A stretch of 64,000 nucleotides of DNA from DATBVX01 sp035263105 (lineage in GTDB: Bacteria > Pseudomonadota > Gammaproteobacteria > Steroidobacterales > Steroidobacteraceae), in NCBI GenBank assembly GCA_035263105.1, contig DATFRO010000083.1, forward strand, positions 11,250 to 75,249, written 5' to 3'. A model generated the notes under the pieces. That model was not told the origin of the DNA, did not search any database, and saw only the letters and a list, made by a program, of their open reading frames with translations. The translations under genes and the position numbers were made by a program. Shown here piece by piece: positions 27,893-38,189 of the stretch. Positions within the stretch are counted from its first letter, which is position 1, and each line of letters opens with the position of its first letter.

Positions 27893-28507
27893 CTAGAACC
27901 GTGTCTCCGGAATGATCAGGACGTCTCCGGGTTGCATCACCACGTTGGCGGTCATGTCGCCGTCGTTCAGCAGGTCCTTCAGCTTGACCGGGATCTCCAC
28001 CTGCTTGTCGCCGGTGCGGCGCACGATCCGGGCGCGATTGCCGGCGGCAAACTGTCCCAGCCCGCCGACCTGGATCATCACGTCGAGCAAGGTCATGTTG
28101 GCTCGATACGGCAGCGCCTGCGGCTTGGCCGCCTGGCCGACGACCCGGACCTGATCGCCGCCGACAAAGCCCGTAACAATCACATTGACTTTGGGCGAGC
28201 GGACGTACTCGGAGAGCCTTTCCTCCATGTCACGCGCCAGCTGACTCGGTGTCTTGCCCGCGGCCTGCATGTCCTCGACCAGCGGGGTCGAGATCTTGCC
28301 GTCCGGCCGTACCGGAACCGGACCGCTCAGCTCAGTGTGGTTGAACACGAAGACATTGAGCTGATCACCCGGTCCGATGCGGTATTCGGAGTTCTCGACG
28401 GGCGTGGCGGCGGCCACGGGCGTTGTGTTACTGGAGCCACCGCATGCGGCGAGGCAACCGATCAGGGCCGTCGCCACCAGCGCCAACCCTGGTTTTCCGG
28501 ACACCAT
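27893..28507 (-). CDS. Polysaccharide export lipoprotein (Wza-like), XrtA-associated (TIGR03027-like)
   Basis: A 204-residue lipoprotein: MVSGKPGLALVATALIGCLAAC gives a lipobox LAAC with Cys22. Then comes a Poly_export domain beginning YRIGPGDQLNVFVFNHTELS near 40 and an SLBB-like part with VRVVGQAAKPQALPYRANMT near 115. It ends PGDVLIIPETRF, the usual terminus. It is shorter than Wza proper, as expected for this family. The start at 28507 removes an N-terminal extension that would bury the signal peptide. Confidence 0.94.
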   Translation of the reverse strand: MVSGKPGLALVATALIGCLAACGGSSNTTPVAAATPVENSEYRIGPGDQLNVFVFNHTELSGPVPVRPDGKISTPLVEDMQAAGKTPSQLARDMEERLSEYVRSPKVNVIVTGFVGGDQVRVVGQAAKPQALPYRANMTLLDVMIQVGGLGQFAAGNRARIVRRTGDKQVEIPVKLKDLLNDGDMTANVVMQPGDVLIIPETRF

Positions 28508-28568
28508 TCCTTCTTCTCTCCCTTCGGCCGCGACGCGGCGCATTCTAGCAAGGTAGCGTCGTAACATT

Positions 28569-31385
28569 TCAGCTCGCCACGGTCAGGCGTTGCAGGAGCG
28601 TCTGCGCATCGCGCCGCACCGGTGAGTCCTCGCTCTCGCTCAGGATCTGACGCACCAGGGTGAGCGCCTCGGCAGTGGCCCCGGACTCTGAAAGGCCATA
28701 GGCGAGGTGATAGCGGGTCTCGGGCGTCGGCATGCGCTCGACCGCCTGGCGCAGGTACGGGACGCCCTCGCTCGCCCGGCTGGCCCGCACCAGCAACCAT
28801 CCGTAGGTGTCGAGAATGGCGCCGGAGTCCGGCTTGGCGTCGATCGCCTTGCGCGCCAGCGTCAGCGCGCGCCCGCTGTCGTGGTCGGCGTACAGCCAGG
28901 CGAGATTGTTGAGCGCGATCGCATCGTCCGGCTTGTGCTGCAGGTAGCGCTCGTATGCAGTGCGCGCACGCACGCTATCGCCGCTTTCCTGCCACGCCTG
29001 CGCCAGCAGGAACTGCATGAAGAGATCATCCGGATGCGCATCGACCCAGCGCTCGATCGGCTTGACCGGCTGCTCGGCCTTGGCAGCACGATGCGCCTGA
29101 TACGCACGAATGGCGCTGATGCGCGGGCCGCCTCGTTCGATCGCCGCCTCGAACGACTGTCCGGCCTCGGCGAACCGGTTCTGGCGCATGTCGATCTCGC
29201 CGAGCAGCAACCACGGCTGCGGGCTCGATGGATCGGCCTTCTGTATACGCCGGGCGATCTGTTGCGCCGTCGAGATGTCCTTCGCCTGCAACGCGAGCGT
29301 TGCTTTGGTCAGCAGCGCGGTCCGATTGTCAGGATCGGTCTTGAGGACGGCGTCGATCTCCGCGATCGCCTTACCCATCTCACCGGTCGCGGCATAGGCG
29401 CGCGCCAGGTCGAACCGATAGACCGTCGATGCCGGAGCTTTCGACGCCGCGATGCGCAGGTTCTCGAGCCCGGCCGCACGATCGCCGTCCACCAGCAAGG
29501 CGACGCCGAGCATGTGCAGGGCTGCGGCGTTGTCCGGTGCGGCACGCACGGCCTCTCCCGCCACCGCGACCGCCTGCTTGGAGTTCTTCTGTGTCAGGTA
29601 GGCCTGCGCGAGCAGGATCCTGGCGTCCACATCCTTCGGCTGGCCTTTGCGCACGTCTTCGAGCATGCCGATGCCGCGTTTCACATCGCCTTGCGCCATC
29701 GATGCGCGCGCCAGTGCGGTCTTGGTGGCCGCATTGGCCGGATCGATCTTGAGCGCCTGCTGCAACGTGGTTTCCGCGGCGCTGGCTTCGCCGGCGAAGA
29801 ATTGCACCTGCGCGAGGTTGATCAGTGCGGCGGGATTCCTCGGTTCGAGTTGCGCCGCTTGTTGGTACTGCTCGATCGCCGCCCGGTAGTCATGACGTCG
29901 GGCCAGTCCCGATCCGAGGAGCGTATGCAGCACGGGGTCCTTGGGATTCTTCGCCACGAGTTGGCGTCCCAGCGCGATGCCCTCATCCAGGCTGGTACGA
30001 AGCCTCGCGAGCAACAGCAGTCGCTCCCGTTCCCACACTCCTGAAGTGCTCTCGGGCAGTTTCTCGAGCAGAGCGTTGGCTTCCGCCAGGCGACCGCTGC
30101 TGATATAGCCGGCGGCGAGCTTGAGCTGATACTGAGGATCGTCGGGGTGCGCACGGACCCCGGCCTCCAGTAACTCGAGGCCCGAGTCGGCCCGTCCCGC
30201 CTGGGCGTCCGCGCGTGCCGCGAGCGCGAGCAACTCGGGGTACTCCATCACCTGGGGCTTCGATGCGTCGAGCGCTTCCAGCGCGGCATCGGGTTGATCC
30301 TGGCGCAGGCGGGCTTCAGCGAGCAGACCGCGCGCAAACACATTGGCCGGATCCGCGGCGACCACACTCGACAGGTACATGTCCGCTTGGCCGAGATTCC
30401 CCTGCGCAAAGTTGACAGCGCCCAGCAGCAGCTTGGTCTGTCGGTCTTCCGGAGACTCTGCCGCGAGTTGCTCGAGGAGGAGCCGCGCGGCATCCAGGTC
30501 GCCGCTCGAAAACTTGGCGCGCGCTTGCAGCGAGCGCGTCACCGCCGCGGCAGGAGCAATCCTCGCGAGTCGCTCGGTGGTCGCGAGCGCCTCCTTGGTG
30601 CGGCCCGACTCGAGCTGCGCGCCGGCGATTCCCGCCAGTGCGGAGGCCTGCTCCGCGACCGCGCCCCGCCGCTCGGCGATGGTCTCGGCCTCGCCGAAGC
30701 TCTGAATCGCCGCGTCGTATTGACGCTCGCGCAGGTAGATGCTGCCGAGCGTCTGCCAGACGCCTGCGTCCTGGCGATCGATCGCCAAAGCTTCATCGAT
30801 GATCCGGCGCGATTCGTCCAACCCCTTGACCGCAAGCGCAGCGGTGGCGAGACCGCGCAGCATCCGAAGATCACTCGGTGCCGCGGTTCGTCCACTGGCG
30901 AAGGAATCGTAGGCTTCCTGATATCGGCCGAGTCCCAGGTACGCCTCGCCGATCAGCCGCTGCCGCATGGGATCCACCGGTCCGGATGCCGCGGTCGGAG
31001 CGAGGAGCTTCAGGGCGGACTCATAGTCCTTCTTGCCGACTGCCACCCTTGCCAACGGCATGGCGACGTCGGCAGGCGCAACACCACTCGCGGTCGCCAG
31101 TTTGAGCTGCGCTCCCGCGCCCTCGAGGTCGCCACTCTCGAGCAGGGCCTCGCCGAGCAACAACCGGGCCTGGCCGTTACTGGTGTCCTGCTGCAGCAGG
31201 TTCTTGAGATGAATCACCGCCGTCGCGTAGTCGCCCTTTGCGATGCTGGCCTGTGCAGCCGCCATCAACGCGCTGGGATCCTGGCGAGCGAGACACCCGG
31301 CGACGAGCAGGAACGACGCAATCCAGGTTGCGGTTCGTGGGCCGCGGCCAGGCCGCGAACAGCGAGCTGCGGTGAGGGCGTGCAT
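28569..31385 (-). CDS. prsT: PEP-CTERM system TPR-repeat lipoprotein PrsT
   Basis: A 938-residue lipoprotein. The lipobox is LVAGC with Cys31, followed by more than twenty tetratricopeptide repeats along the rest of the chain (for example YATAVIHLKNLLQQDTSNGQ near 55). Length and position between the regulator genes and the export lipoprotein match PrsT. It probably scaffolds the periplasmic or outer-membrane part of the machinery. A 61-base gap separates it from the export gene. Confidence 0.94.
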   Translation of the reverse strand: MHALTAARCSRPGRGPRTATWIASFLLVAGCLARQDPSALMAAAQASIAKGDYATAVIHLKNLLQQDTSNGQARLLLGEALLESGDLEGAGAQLKLATASGVAPADVAMPLARVAVGKKDYESALKLLAPTAASGPVDPMRQRLIGEAYLGLGRYQEAYDSFASGRTAAPSDLRMLRGLATAALAVKGLDESRRIIDEALAIDRQDAGVWQTLGSIYLRERQYDAAIQSFGEAETIAERRGAVAEQASALAGIAGAQLESGRTKEALATTERLARIAPAAAVTRSLQARAKFSSGDLDAARLLLEQLAAESPEDRQTKLLLGAVNFAQGNLGQADMYLSSVVAADPANVFARGLLAEARLRQDQPDAALEALDASKPQVMEYPELLALAARADAQAGRADSGLELLEAGVRAHPDDPQYQLKLAAGYISSGRLAEANALLEKLPESTSGVWERERLLLLARLRTSLDEGIALGRQLVAKNPKDPVLHTLLGSGLARRHDYRAAIEQYQQAAQLEPRNPAALINLAQVQFFAGEASAAETTLQQALKIDPANAATKTALARASMAQGDVKRGIGMLEDVRKGQPKDVDARILLAQAYLTQKNSKQAVAVAGEAVRAAPDNAAALHMLGVALLVDGDRAAGLENLRIAASKAPASTVYRFDLARAYAATGEMGKAIAEIDAVLKTDPDNRTALLTKATLALQAKDISTAQQIARRIQKADPSSPQPWLLLGEIDMRQNRFAEAGQSFEAAIERGGPRISAIRAYQAHRAAKAEQPVKPIERWVDAHPDDLFMQFLLAQAWQESGDSVRARTAYERYLQHKPDDAIALNNLAWLYADHDSGRALTLARKAIDAKPDSGAILDTYGWLLVRASRASEGVPYLRQAVERMPTPETRYHLAYGLSESGATAEALTLVRQILSESEDSPVRRDAQTLLQRLTVAS

Positions 31386-31392
31386 GCGAGTG

Positions 31393-32778
<1,386 letters not shown>

Positions 32779-32792
32779 CGGTTCCCTGCTTC

Positions 32793-34844
32793 TCAGCCCA
32801 CCGCAGCGAGCGGCAGCGCAATCAGGAAACGGGTGCCGCGCCCCACGGTACTCTGCACGCTGACGTAACCGCCGCACATTCGCACGAACTCACGCGTCTG
32901 GAAGGCTCCGATCCCCATTCCCTGGCTCCCCTTTGTCGAGTCAAACGGCCGGAACAGCCGATCGCGGATGAACGCCTCGTCCATCCCGGCGCCAGTATCC
33001 ACGACTTCGGCTTCGGCATGCTCGGTGTTGCGTCGCACTTCGACCGACACCGTCCCGTTCGGGTCGGTCGCATCCTGGGCATTGCGGATGACGTGCTCGA
33101 GGACCAGCGTCAGCCGTTCAGTGCTTGCCAGGACTTCGAGTGGCCGCTGCACGACGGTGACCAGCGGCACCGGGCGCCGGTCACCGCAGCGGCGCACAGC
33201 TTCGACGCAGGCTTCCGCCAGGTCCACACGCCGTACCTGGCCCGCGGTCTCGCCTCGGCGCAGTTGTTCCATCAGGCGACTCATGCGCCTGACCGAGTTG
33301 TCGATCGTGGAGATGGCGTCGTCGAAGAATTGTGGATTGCCGCGGTGGCGCGCGGCATTTTGCACGACCAGCGTCTGCTGCGCGATCAGGTTCTTGAGGT
33401 CGTGCATCATGAACGCCGCGAAGCGGTTGTAGGCCTCGAACTGCTGCGACTGGGCCAGGCGATGCGCCGCCTGCTCGAGCGCGATGTGACTCGCAGCGTG
33501 GCGTGCGACGGTGCGCAGCAGGTCCAGATCCTCCCAAGTCAGTGTCTGCGGGGCCAGCGGCTTCGCCACCACCACGAAGGCAACGAGCTGGCTCTCCTGC
33601 AGCAATGGAACGACCAGCCAGGCGCGTTCGTTGTTCAGCAGCCAGGCGGGAATCTCGCGATCCGGCTGATTCGCCGCGCCGGCGACGCGCAGCGTATCCA
33701 GGTCAGTGATCCATTCGCGCGCGGCGATCGCGTTGAGGTACTCGCTGTCGGCTCGCTCGACCGGCGAATCCCGGCCGGCCAGGTCGCCGCCCGACGGCAC
33801 GAACGTGCCATCCTCTGCGGCAATCCAGATCCCGCCCGCATCGCTGTGGACGACCTGGCCGATCGCCTGCAGCACGCGTTCCGGCAGGCGCGTATCCGGC
33901 GACGACACGAGCGTTCGTGTGAGGCGCAGCCACTCCGCGCGATAGTCGTAGCGATAGGGCAGGAAATGCTTGGTCACGAACACGCGCAGCCAGGCGCGCG
34001 CCTGCCCGGAGAACAACACGATCACCAGGAGCAACGCTGCTCCGAACAGGAACAGCATCTGGGCTGCCCCGCCCCACGTCCCGCCGAAAACGCGCAGGTA
34101 GTACCCCGCGACGGCCATGCCCATGAGGTAGACGCCGGCCGCGATGAAGCTGAGCGTGTAGAACGCCGGGTTGCGGGACAGGAACACGCCGGAGGACCAG
34201 TTGGGTGTTCGCGCGAGACCGATCAGGAAGAGCGGGATGCAGAGCGCATTCGCTGCGCCGCGCGCTTCCCACATCGTCAGCGGGATCTGCCGCAGCAGGA
34301 GCGAGCTCGAATACAGGCAGAAGTCGTAGATGACCAGCGCGCCAGTGCCGAGCCAGAGGAACTTGACGGACCATTCGTGACTCGCGTGCGTGTTGCGGTA
34401 CACCTGCTCCACCAGCACGATGCCGAGAATCGACAAGAGCAGTCCGCCCGGGATCAGGACCGCCCCGGCGGAGTCGATCGGGTACCCCAGGTCGTGCAGG
34501 ACGCCGAAGCCGAGGCCGGCGGAGAGGATCAGCAGTATCGACCCGTAGACCGCATACACCAGCCAGGCCGGCACGGCCCGGCCGCCCACCAGGCGAAACG
34601 CGCGCAACAGGAACGCGAGCCAGAGCGCGTCGCGCGACATCTCCAGCGCGAAGATGACGGTCAGCGACACGCTCGGAATGAACTCGCGCAACGCGAGCGC
34701 CGCCGCCCACACGCAACTGGTAAGCGTCGCCGGCAGCAGGAGTGATCCGTGGACGCGATTGCGCCAGCGCGTCAGCTGCAGGAACGCGAACACGCCGAAG
34801 GCCGCCGCCGCGGCGCCGTAGCTGTACAAGCCGATGCTGGCCAC
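32793..34844 (-). CDS. prsK: XrtA/PEP-CTERM system histidine kinase PrsK
   Basis: A 683-residue membrane sensor kinase. The first 290 residues hold about eight helices. A GAF-like domain follows (about 310-450), then the phospho-acceptor motif FMMHDLKNLIAQQ (His about 480), and a HATPase domain with HVIRNAQDAT (N-box), VVDTGAGMDE and GSQGMGIGAFQTREFV (G-boxes). It starts with GTG at 34844. Partner of PrsR. The signal sensed is unknown. Confidence 0.96.
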   Translation of the reverse strand: MASIGLYSYGAAAAAFGVFAFLQLTRWRNRVHGSLLLPATLTSCVWAAALALREFIPSVSLTVIFALEMSRDALWLAFLLRAFRLVGGRAVPAWLVYAVYGSILLILSAGLGFGVLHDLGYPIDSAGAVLIPGGLLLSILGIVLVEQVYRNTHASHEWSVKFLWLGTGALVIYDFCLYSSSLLLRQIPLTMWEARGAANALCIPLFLIGLARTPNWSSGVFLSRNPAFYTLSFIAAGVYLMGMAVAGYYLRVFGGTWGGAAQMLFLFGAALLLVIVLFSGQARAWLRVFVTKHFLPYRYDYRAEWLRLTRTLVSSPDTRLPERVLQAIGQVVHSDAGGIWIAAEDGTFVPSGGDLAGRDSPVERADSEYLNAIAAREWITDLDTLRVAGAANQPDREIPAWLLNNERAWLVVPLLQESQLVAFVVVAKPLAPQTLTWEDLDLLRTVARHAASHIALEQAAHRLAQSQQFEAYNRFAAFMMHDLKNLIAQQTLVVQNAARHRGNPQFFDDAISTIDNSVRRMSRLMEQLRRGETAGQVRRVDLAEACVEAVRRCGDRRPVPLVTVVQRPLEVLASTERLTLVLEHVIRNAQDATDPNGTVSVEVRRNTEHAEAEVVDTGAGMDEAFIRDRLFRPFDSTKGSQGMGIGAFQTREFVRMCGGYVSVQSTVGRGTRFLIALPLAAVG

Positions 34845-34885
34845 GTGCGACTACCGGGCCACGCCGACCGCGGCGGGCCCGCTCC

Positions 34886-36298
34886 TCAACGTCCGCCCTT
34901 GCGCCACAACACGACCTCCGCGGTCTGCAGCAGGATGACGATGTCGAAAATCAGGCTGTGATTCTTCACGTAGTAGAGGTCGTACTGGAGCTTCTCCATC
35001 GCATCGTGCTCCGACGAACCATACGGATAGCAGAGCTGCGCCCAGCCGGTGATTCCCGGCTTCACGCAGTGCCGCTCCCGGTAATAAGGAATCTTTTCGT
35101 TGAGCGCCGCGACGAACTCCGGGCGCTCGGGACGCGGGCCGACGAAACTCATGTCGCCCCGCAGCACATTGATCATCTGCGGCAACTCGTCGATGCGCGT
35201 CTTGCGCAACAGCTTCCCGACATGGGTGATGCGCGGATCGTCCTTGTCGGCCCAGCGCGCCTGGCCGTCGATCTCCGCATCGGTGCGCATGCTGCGGAAC
35301 TTGAGCACCTGGAACACGCGGCCCTCGAAACCGACGCGCGCCTGGCGGTAGAACACCGGCGCGGTGATGCCGTCCTCGAGCTTGATGGCGAGCGCGGTCA
35401 GCAGCATCAGCGGCCAGGTGAGCAGGAGGAGCACGAAGCTCGCGATCACGTCGAACGCGCGCTCCGACAGCAGGCGCAGCGGATCGCGGCGAAAGCCTTC
35501 CGAAAAGATCATCCAGCTCGGGTTGAGCACGTCGAGGCGCACGCGTCCGGTTTCGCGCTCGAGGAAGCTCACGAGGTCCACGACGTCGACGCCGCTCAGG
35601 CGGCACTCGAGCAACTCCTGTACCGGGAACGCGCGGCGCCGGTCGTCCATCGCCACCACGATCTCATCGATGCGATGCAGGCGCGCAAAATGCAACAGGC
35701 TCCCGTCCGGCGTCAGCACGCGCTCGGGTGGCACCAATACACGGTCGCCGGGGCCGGTGAGATAGCCGACGATGAGGAAGCCGCGCTGGTCGGAGCGGCG
35801 CCGCAACTGCGCGATGCTCGAGGCCTGGCGGCCGCAGCCGTAGACCAGGACGCGGCGCTTGAAGACGTCTTCATCGATCAGCTGGGAAAAAAAAAGCCGG
35901 ACCAGGGCCACGGCGACGAACGCCAGCAGTGCCGTCACGATCGTGAGCTTGCCGCCGAGGTCCAGGCTGCGGTCGAATTTCAGGGCGACGTAATTGAAGA
36001 GCATCATCAGCACGCAGGCCGCGCCCGCGCTCGCCGCGATGCGAACCAGGACGCCCATGCGCGTCGCGCGCAGCCGGGTGCTGTAGAGGCCGGTCGCCAC
36101 CATGCAGGTCAGCATGGCGGCCGCCATGGCGATCGCGTCGGGCCAGATCGGATGCTTGAGGATGTCCTGCTCGATCTCTCGCACGCTGGCGGCGAACAGG
36201 ATGACTGCGGCCAGGTAGGGCACGAACAGGATCACCAGCGTCTCGACGAGCGCCAGCGCCACGATCGGCATGGCTACGTAATAGCTAAGGATCCGCAC
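34886..36298 (-). CDS. Polyprenyl glycosyl-phosphate transferase, XrtA/EPS type (TIGR03013-like)
   Basis: A 470-residue enzyme that starts the repeat unit by moving a sugar-1-phosphate to undecaprenyl phosphate. Four N-terminal membrane helices and a CoA-binding-like domain (RRVLVYGCGRQASSIAQL near 147) precede the catalytic domain: one helix near 285, VFQVLKFRSMRTDAE near 330, RKTRIDELPQMINVLRGDMSFVGPRPE near 370 and VKPGITGWAQL near 420. It starts with GTG at 36298 and is the first gene of the long minus-strand polysaccharide row. Confidence 0.95.
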   Translation of the reverse strand: MRILSYYVAMPIVALALVETLVILFVPYLAAVILFAASVREIEQDILKHPIWPDAIAMAAAMLTCMVATGLYSTRLRATRMGVLVRIAASAGAACVLMMLFNYVALKFDRSLDLGGKLTIVTALLAFVAVALVRLFFSQLIDEDVFKRRVLVYGCGRQASSIAQLRRRSDQRGFLIVGYLTGPGDRVLVPPERVLTPDGSLLHFARLHRIDEIVVAMDDRRRAFPVQELLECRLSGVDVVDLVSFLERETGRVRLDVLNPSWMIFSEGFRRDPLRLLSERAFDVIASFVLLLLTWPLMLLTALAIKLEDGITAPVFYRQARVGFEGRVFQVLKFRSMRTDAEIDGQARWADKDDPRITHVGKLLRKTRIDELPQMINVLRGDMSFVGPRPERPEFVAALNEKIPYYRERHCVKPGITGWAQLCYPYGSSEHDAMEKLQYDLYYVKNHSLIFDIVILLQTAEVVLWRKGGR

Positions 36299-36316
36299 GT
36301 TGTAGTTATGGCTCTT

Positions 36317-36337
36317 CTAGACGGGTCCGCAGTCTAG
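36317..36337. promoter_or_regulatory. Inverted repeat just upstream of the first polysaccharide gene
   Basis: CTAGAC (36317-36322) and GTCTAG (36332-36337) form a perfect six-base inverted repeat around nine bases, about 20-40 bases before the GTG start at 36298. It could be an operator or a leader hairpin. The 130 bases between here and tRNA-Glu must hold the promoter, but I cannot place sigma-70 or sigma-54 boxes with confidence. Confidence 0.3.
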
Positions 36338-36428
36338 TGGACGCACGTTACCGCACGCGTGAGGCGAATCACAAAGGTTCTTAGAGAGTTGCAGCGCAAT
36401 TGTGCGGCTGTGCGCTAGCTCGGGCCGG

Positions 36429-36504
36429 TGGCGTCCCCAGGGGGATTCGAACCCCCGTTGCCGCCGTGAAAGGGCGGTGTCCTGGGCCTCTAGACGATGG
36501 GGAC
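36429..36504 (-). tRNA. tRNA-Glu (anticodon TTC)
   Basis: Minus strand, 76 bases including an encoded CCA. The acceptor stem GTCCCCA pairs with TGGGGAC. The anticodon arm has CCGCC-CTTTCAC-GGCGG, giving TTC. The T arm has GGGGG-TTCGAAT-CCCCC, and G is the discriminator. It lies downstream of tRNA-Ala and gltX on the same strand and is probably co-transcribed with them. Confidence 0.97.
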
Positions 36505-36528
36505 CTCGAGTGATCGGTCGCGCGGAGT

Positions 36529-36604
36529 TGGTGGAGCTGATCGGGATCGAACCGACGACCTCCTGAATGCCATTCAGGCGCTCTCCCAGCTGAGCTACAG
36601 CCCC
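36529..36604 (-). tRNA. tRNA-Ala (anticodon GGC)
   Basis: Minus strand, 76 bases with an encoded CCA. The acceptor stem GGGGCTG pairs with the 3' CAGCTCC, with one G-T pair; TAGCTCAGCTGGGAGAGC is the D arm. The anticodon arm CCTGA-ATGGCAT-TCAGG gives GGC, and the T arm has TCGGTTCGATCCCGA. It lies 24 bases from tRNA-Glu and 55 bases after gltX. Confidence 0.97.
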
Positions 36605-36659
36605 ACGCGAGGGGCGCGACTGTACGGAGCGCCCGCCGGTGTGTCAACAATTCCAGCCG

Positions 36660-38075
36660 CTACTGAGGGTTACGTGCCCCGGCGCGGATCTGATCCAGGG
36701 CCCGATCGATGCGTTTTGCGGCCAGTTCCCGGCCGAGCAGCGCCACGGTGGCGTCGATCGGCGGTGAGACCGCGCCGCCCGAGACCGCAACCCGCAGCGG
36801 CTGCGCCACTTTCCCGAGCCCGACCCCGGCCTGGGCGCAGATCGCCTCGAGTGTCGCGTGCACCCCCTGGGCACTCCAGGGCGAAAGCTGGGCGAGCTTC
36901 TCGCGCACCGCGGCGAGGAGCGGGGCGCTTTCCGCCGTCAGGTTCTTGCGCGCCGCCTTCTCGTCGTAGTGCTCGAACTCACGGAAGAAGAAGAGGCTCG
37001 CCTGCGCCATCTCCTTGAGCGTCTTCGCGCGCTCGCGCTGCGCGGCGACGATGCCCTCGAGCTGCCCGAGATCCTGTGCCTCCACGCCGAGCCGGCCGAG
37101 ATGCCATTGCAACTGCACGGCGAGCTCGCGCAGCGGCGCACGCATCATGTGCTGCTGGTTGAGCCACAGGAGCTTGTCGGGATTGAACGCCGAAGCCGCC
37201 TTGTTCACATCCTTGATGTCGAAGTGCTGCGCCATCTCCGCGAGCGTGAACACTTCCTGGTCGCCGTGCGACCAGCCGAGACGCACCAGGTAGTTGAGGA
37301 GTGCTTCCGGCAGAAACCCCTCCTCGCGATACTGCAGCACGCTCACCGCGCCATGACGCTTCGACAGCTTCGCACCGTCCGGCCCGAGGATCATCGGCAC
37401 GTGCGCATAGACAGGAAGCGTGGCGCCCAGCGCCTGGAGCATGTTCATCTGGCGCGGCGTGTTGTTGAGGTGGTCGTCACCGCGGATCACGTGCGTGACC
37501 TTCATGTCCATGTCGTCGACGACCACGCAGAAGTTATAGGTCGGCGAGCCGTCCGAGCGCGCGATGATGAGATCGTCGAGCTCGCGGTTGTCGAACACCA
37601 CGCGCCCGTGAATCACATCGTCGACGATGACGTTGCCGTCCAGCGGATTCTTGAAGCGGATCACCGGGTCCACACCCGGCCGTGCATCGGTGCGCTCGCG
37701 CCAGCGTCCGTCGTAGCGCGGCTTTTCCTTGCGCGCGGTCTGCTCCGCACGCAGCGCCTCGAGCTCCTCCTTGGTGCAGTAGCAGCGATACGCCTTGCCC
37801 GCACGCAGCAGCTGATCGATCACCTCGCGGTAGCGGTCCATGCGCCGCGTCTGGAAGAAGGGACCCTCGTCGGGCTTGAGCCCCAGCCAGTCCATGCCAT
37901 CGAGGATCACCTGCACCGCTTCGTCGGTGGAGCGCTCGCGATCGGTATCCTCGACTCGCAGGATGAACGTACCGTGATGACGGCGCGCGTACAGCCAGCA
38001 GAAGAGCGCGGTGCGCACGCCGCCGATGTGCAGCAGGCCGGTCGGGCTGGGCGCGAAGCGGGTGCGGACGGTCAT
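36660..38075 (-). CDS. gltX: Glutamate--tRNA ligase
   Basis: A 471-residue class I aminoacyl-tRNA synthetase. It has the HIGH-type motif in FAPSPTGLLHIGGVRTALF near 7-25, the glutamate-binding RVEDTDRERS near 41, the zinc-region CYCTKEELEALR near 98, and the KMSKS equivalent KLSKRHG near 239. The start at 38075 (MTVRTRFAPSPTG) matches the family length; a much longer open frame upstream is not family-like. It charges tRNA-Glu, whose gene lies just downstream. Confidence 0.97.
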   Translation of the reverse strand: MTVRTRFAPSPTGLLHIGGVRTALFCWLYARRHHGTFILRVEDTDRERSTDEAVQVILDGMDWLGLKPDEGPFFQTRRMDRYREVIDQLLRAGKAYRCYCTKEELEALRAEQTARKEKPRYDGRWRERTDARPGVDPVIRFKNPLDGNVIVDDVIHGRVVFDNRELDDLIIARSDGSPTYNFCVVVDDMDMKVTHVIRGDDHLNNTPRQMNMLQALGATLPVYAHVPMILGPDGAKLSKRHGAVSVLQYREEGFLPEALLNYLVRLGWSHGDQEVFTLAEMAQHFDIKDVNKAASAFNPDKLLWLNQQHMMRAPLRELAVQLQWHLGRLGVEAQDLGQLEGIVAAQRERAKTLKEMAQASLFFFREFEHYDEKAARKNLTAESAPLLAAVREKLAQLSPWSAQGVHATLEAICAQAGVGLGKVAQPLRVAVSGGAVSPPIDATVALLGRELAAKRIDRALDQIRAGARNPQ

Positions 38076-38102
38076 GGCGGGCCTGAAAAAAAGAGGCGCA
38101 AC

Positions 38103-38129
38103 GATATAGAGGAGTGCCCGGGGTTTCAA
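38103..38129 (-). promoter_or_regulatory. Predicted gltX promoter
   Basis: On the minus strand TTGAAA (38129-38124) and TATATC (38108-38103) are spaced by 15 bases; reading GTTGAA as the -35 box makes it 16. It lies about 30 bases before the gltX ATG, in the 114-base gap shared with the divergent regulator at 38190. Confidence 0.4.
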
Positions 38130-38189
38130 CTCGCCCCAACGGGCCGGATGGCATACTTGCCGCACGAACCGCGATTGAAGGACCCGTGC

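Noticed and set aside
36858..38189. Long plus-strand frame joining antisense-gltX to the STAND regulator
   Set aside because: The part before 38190 is antisense to gltX and has no family features; the regulator has its own ribosome site and ATG at 38190.
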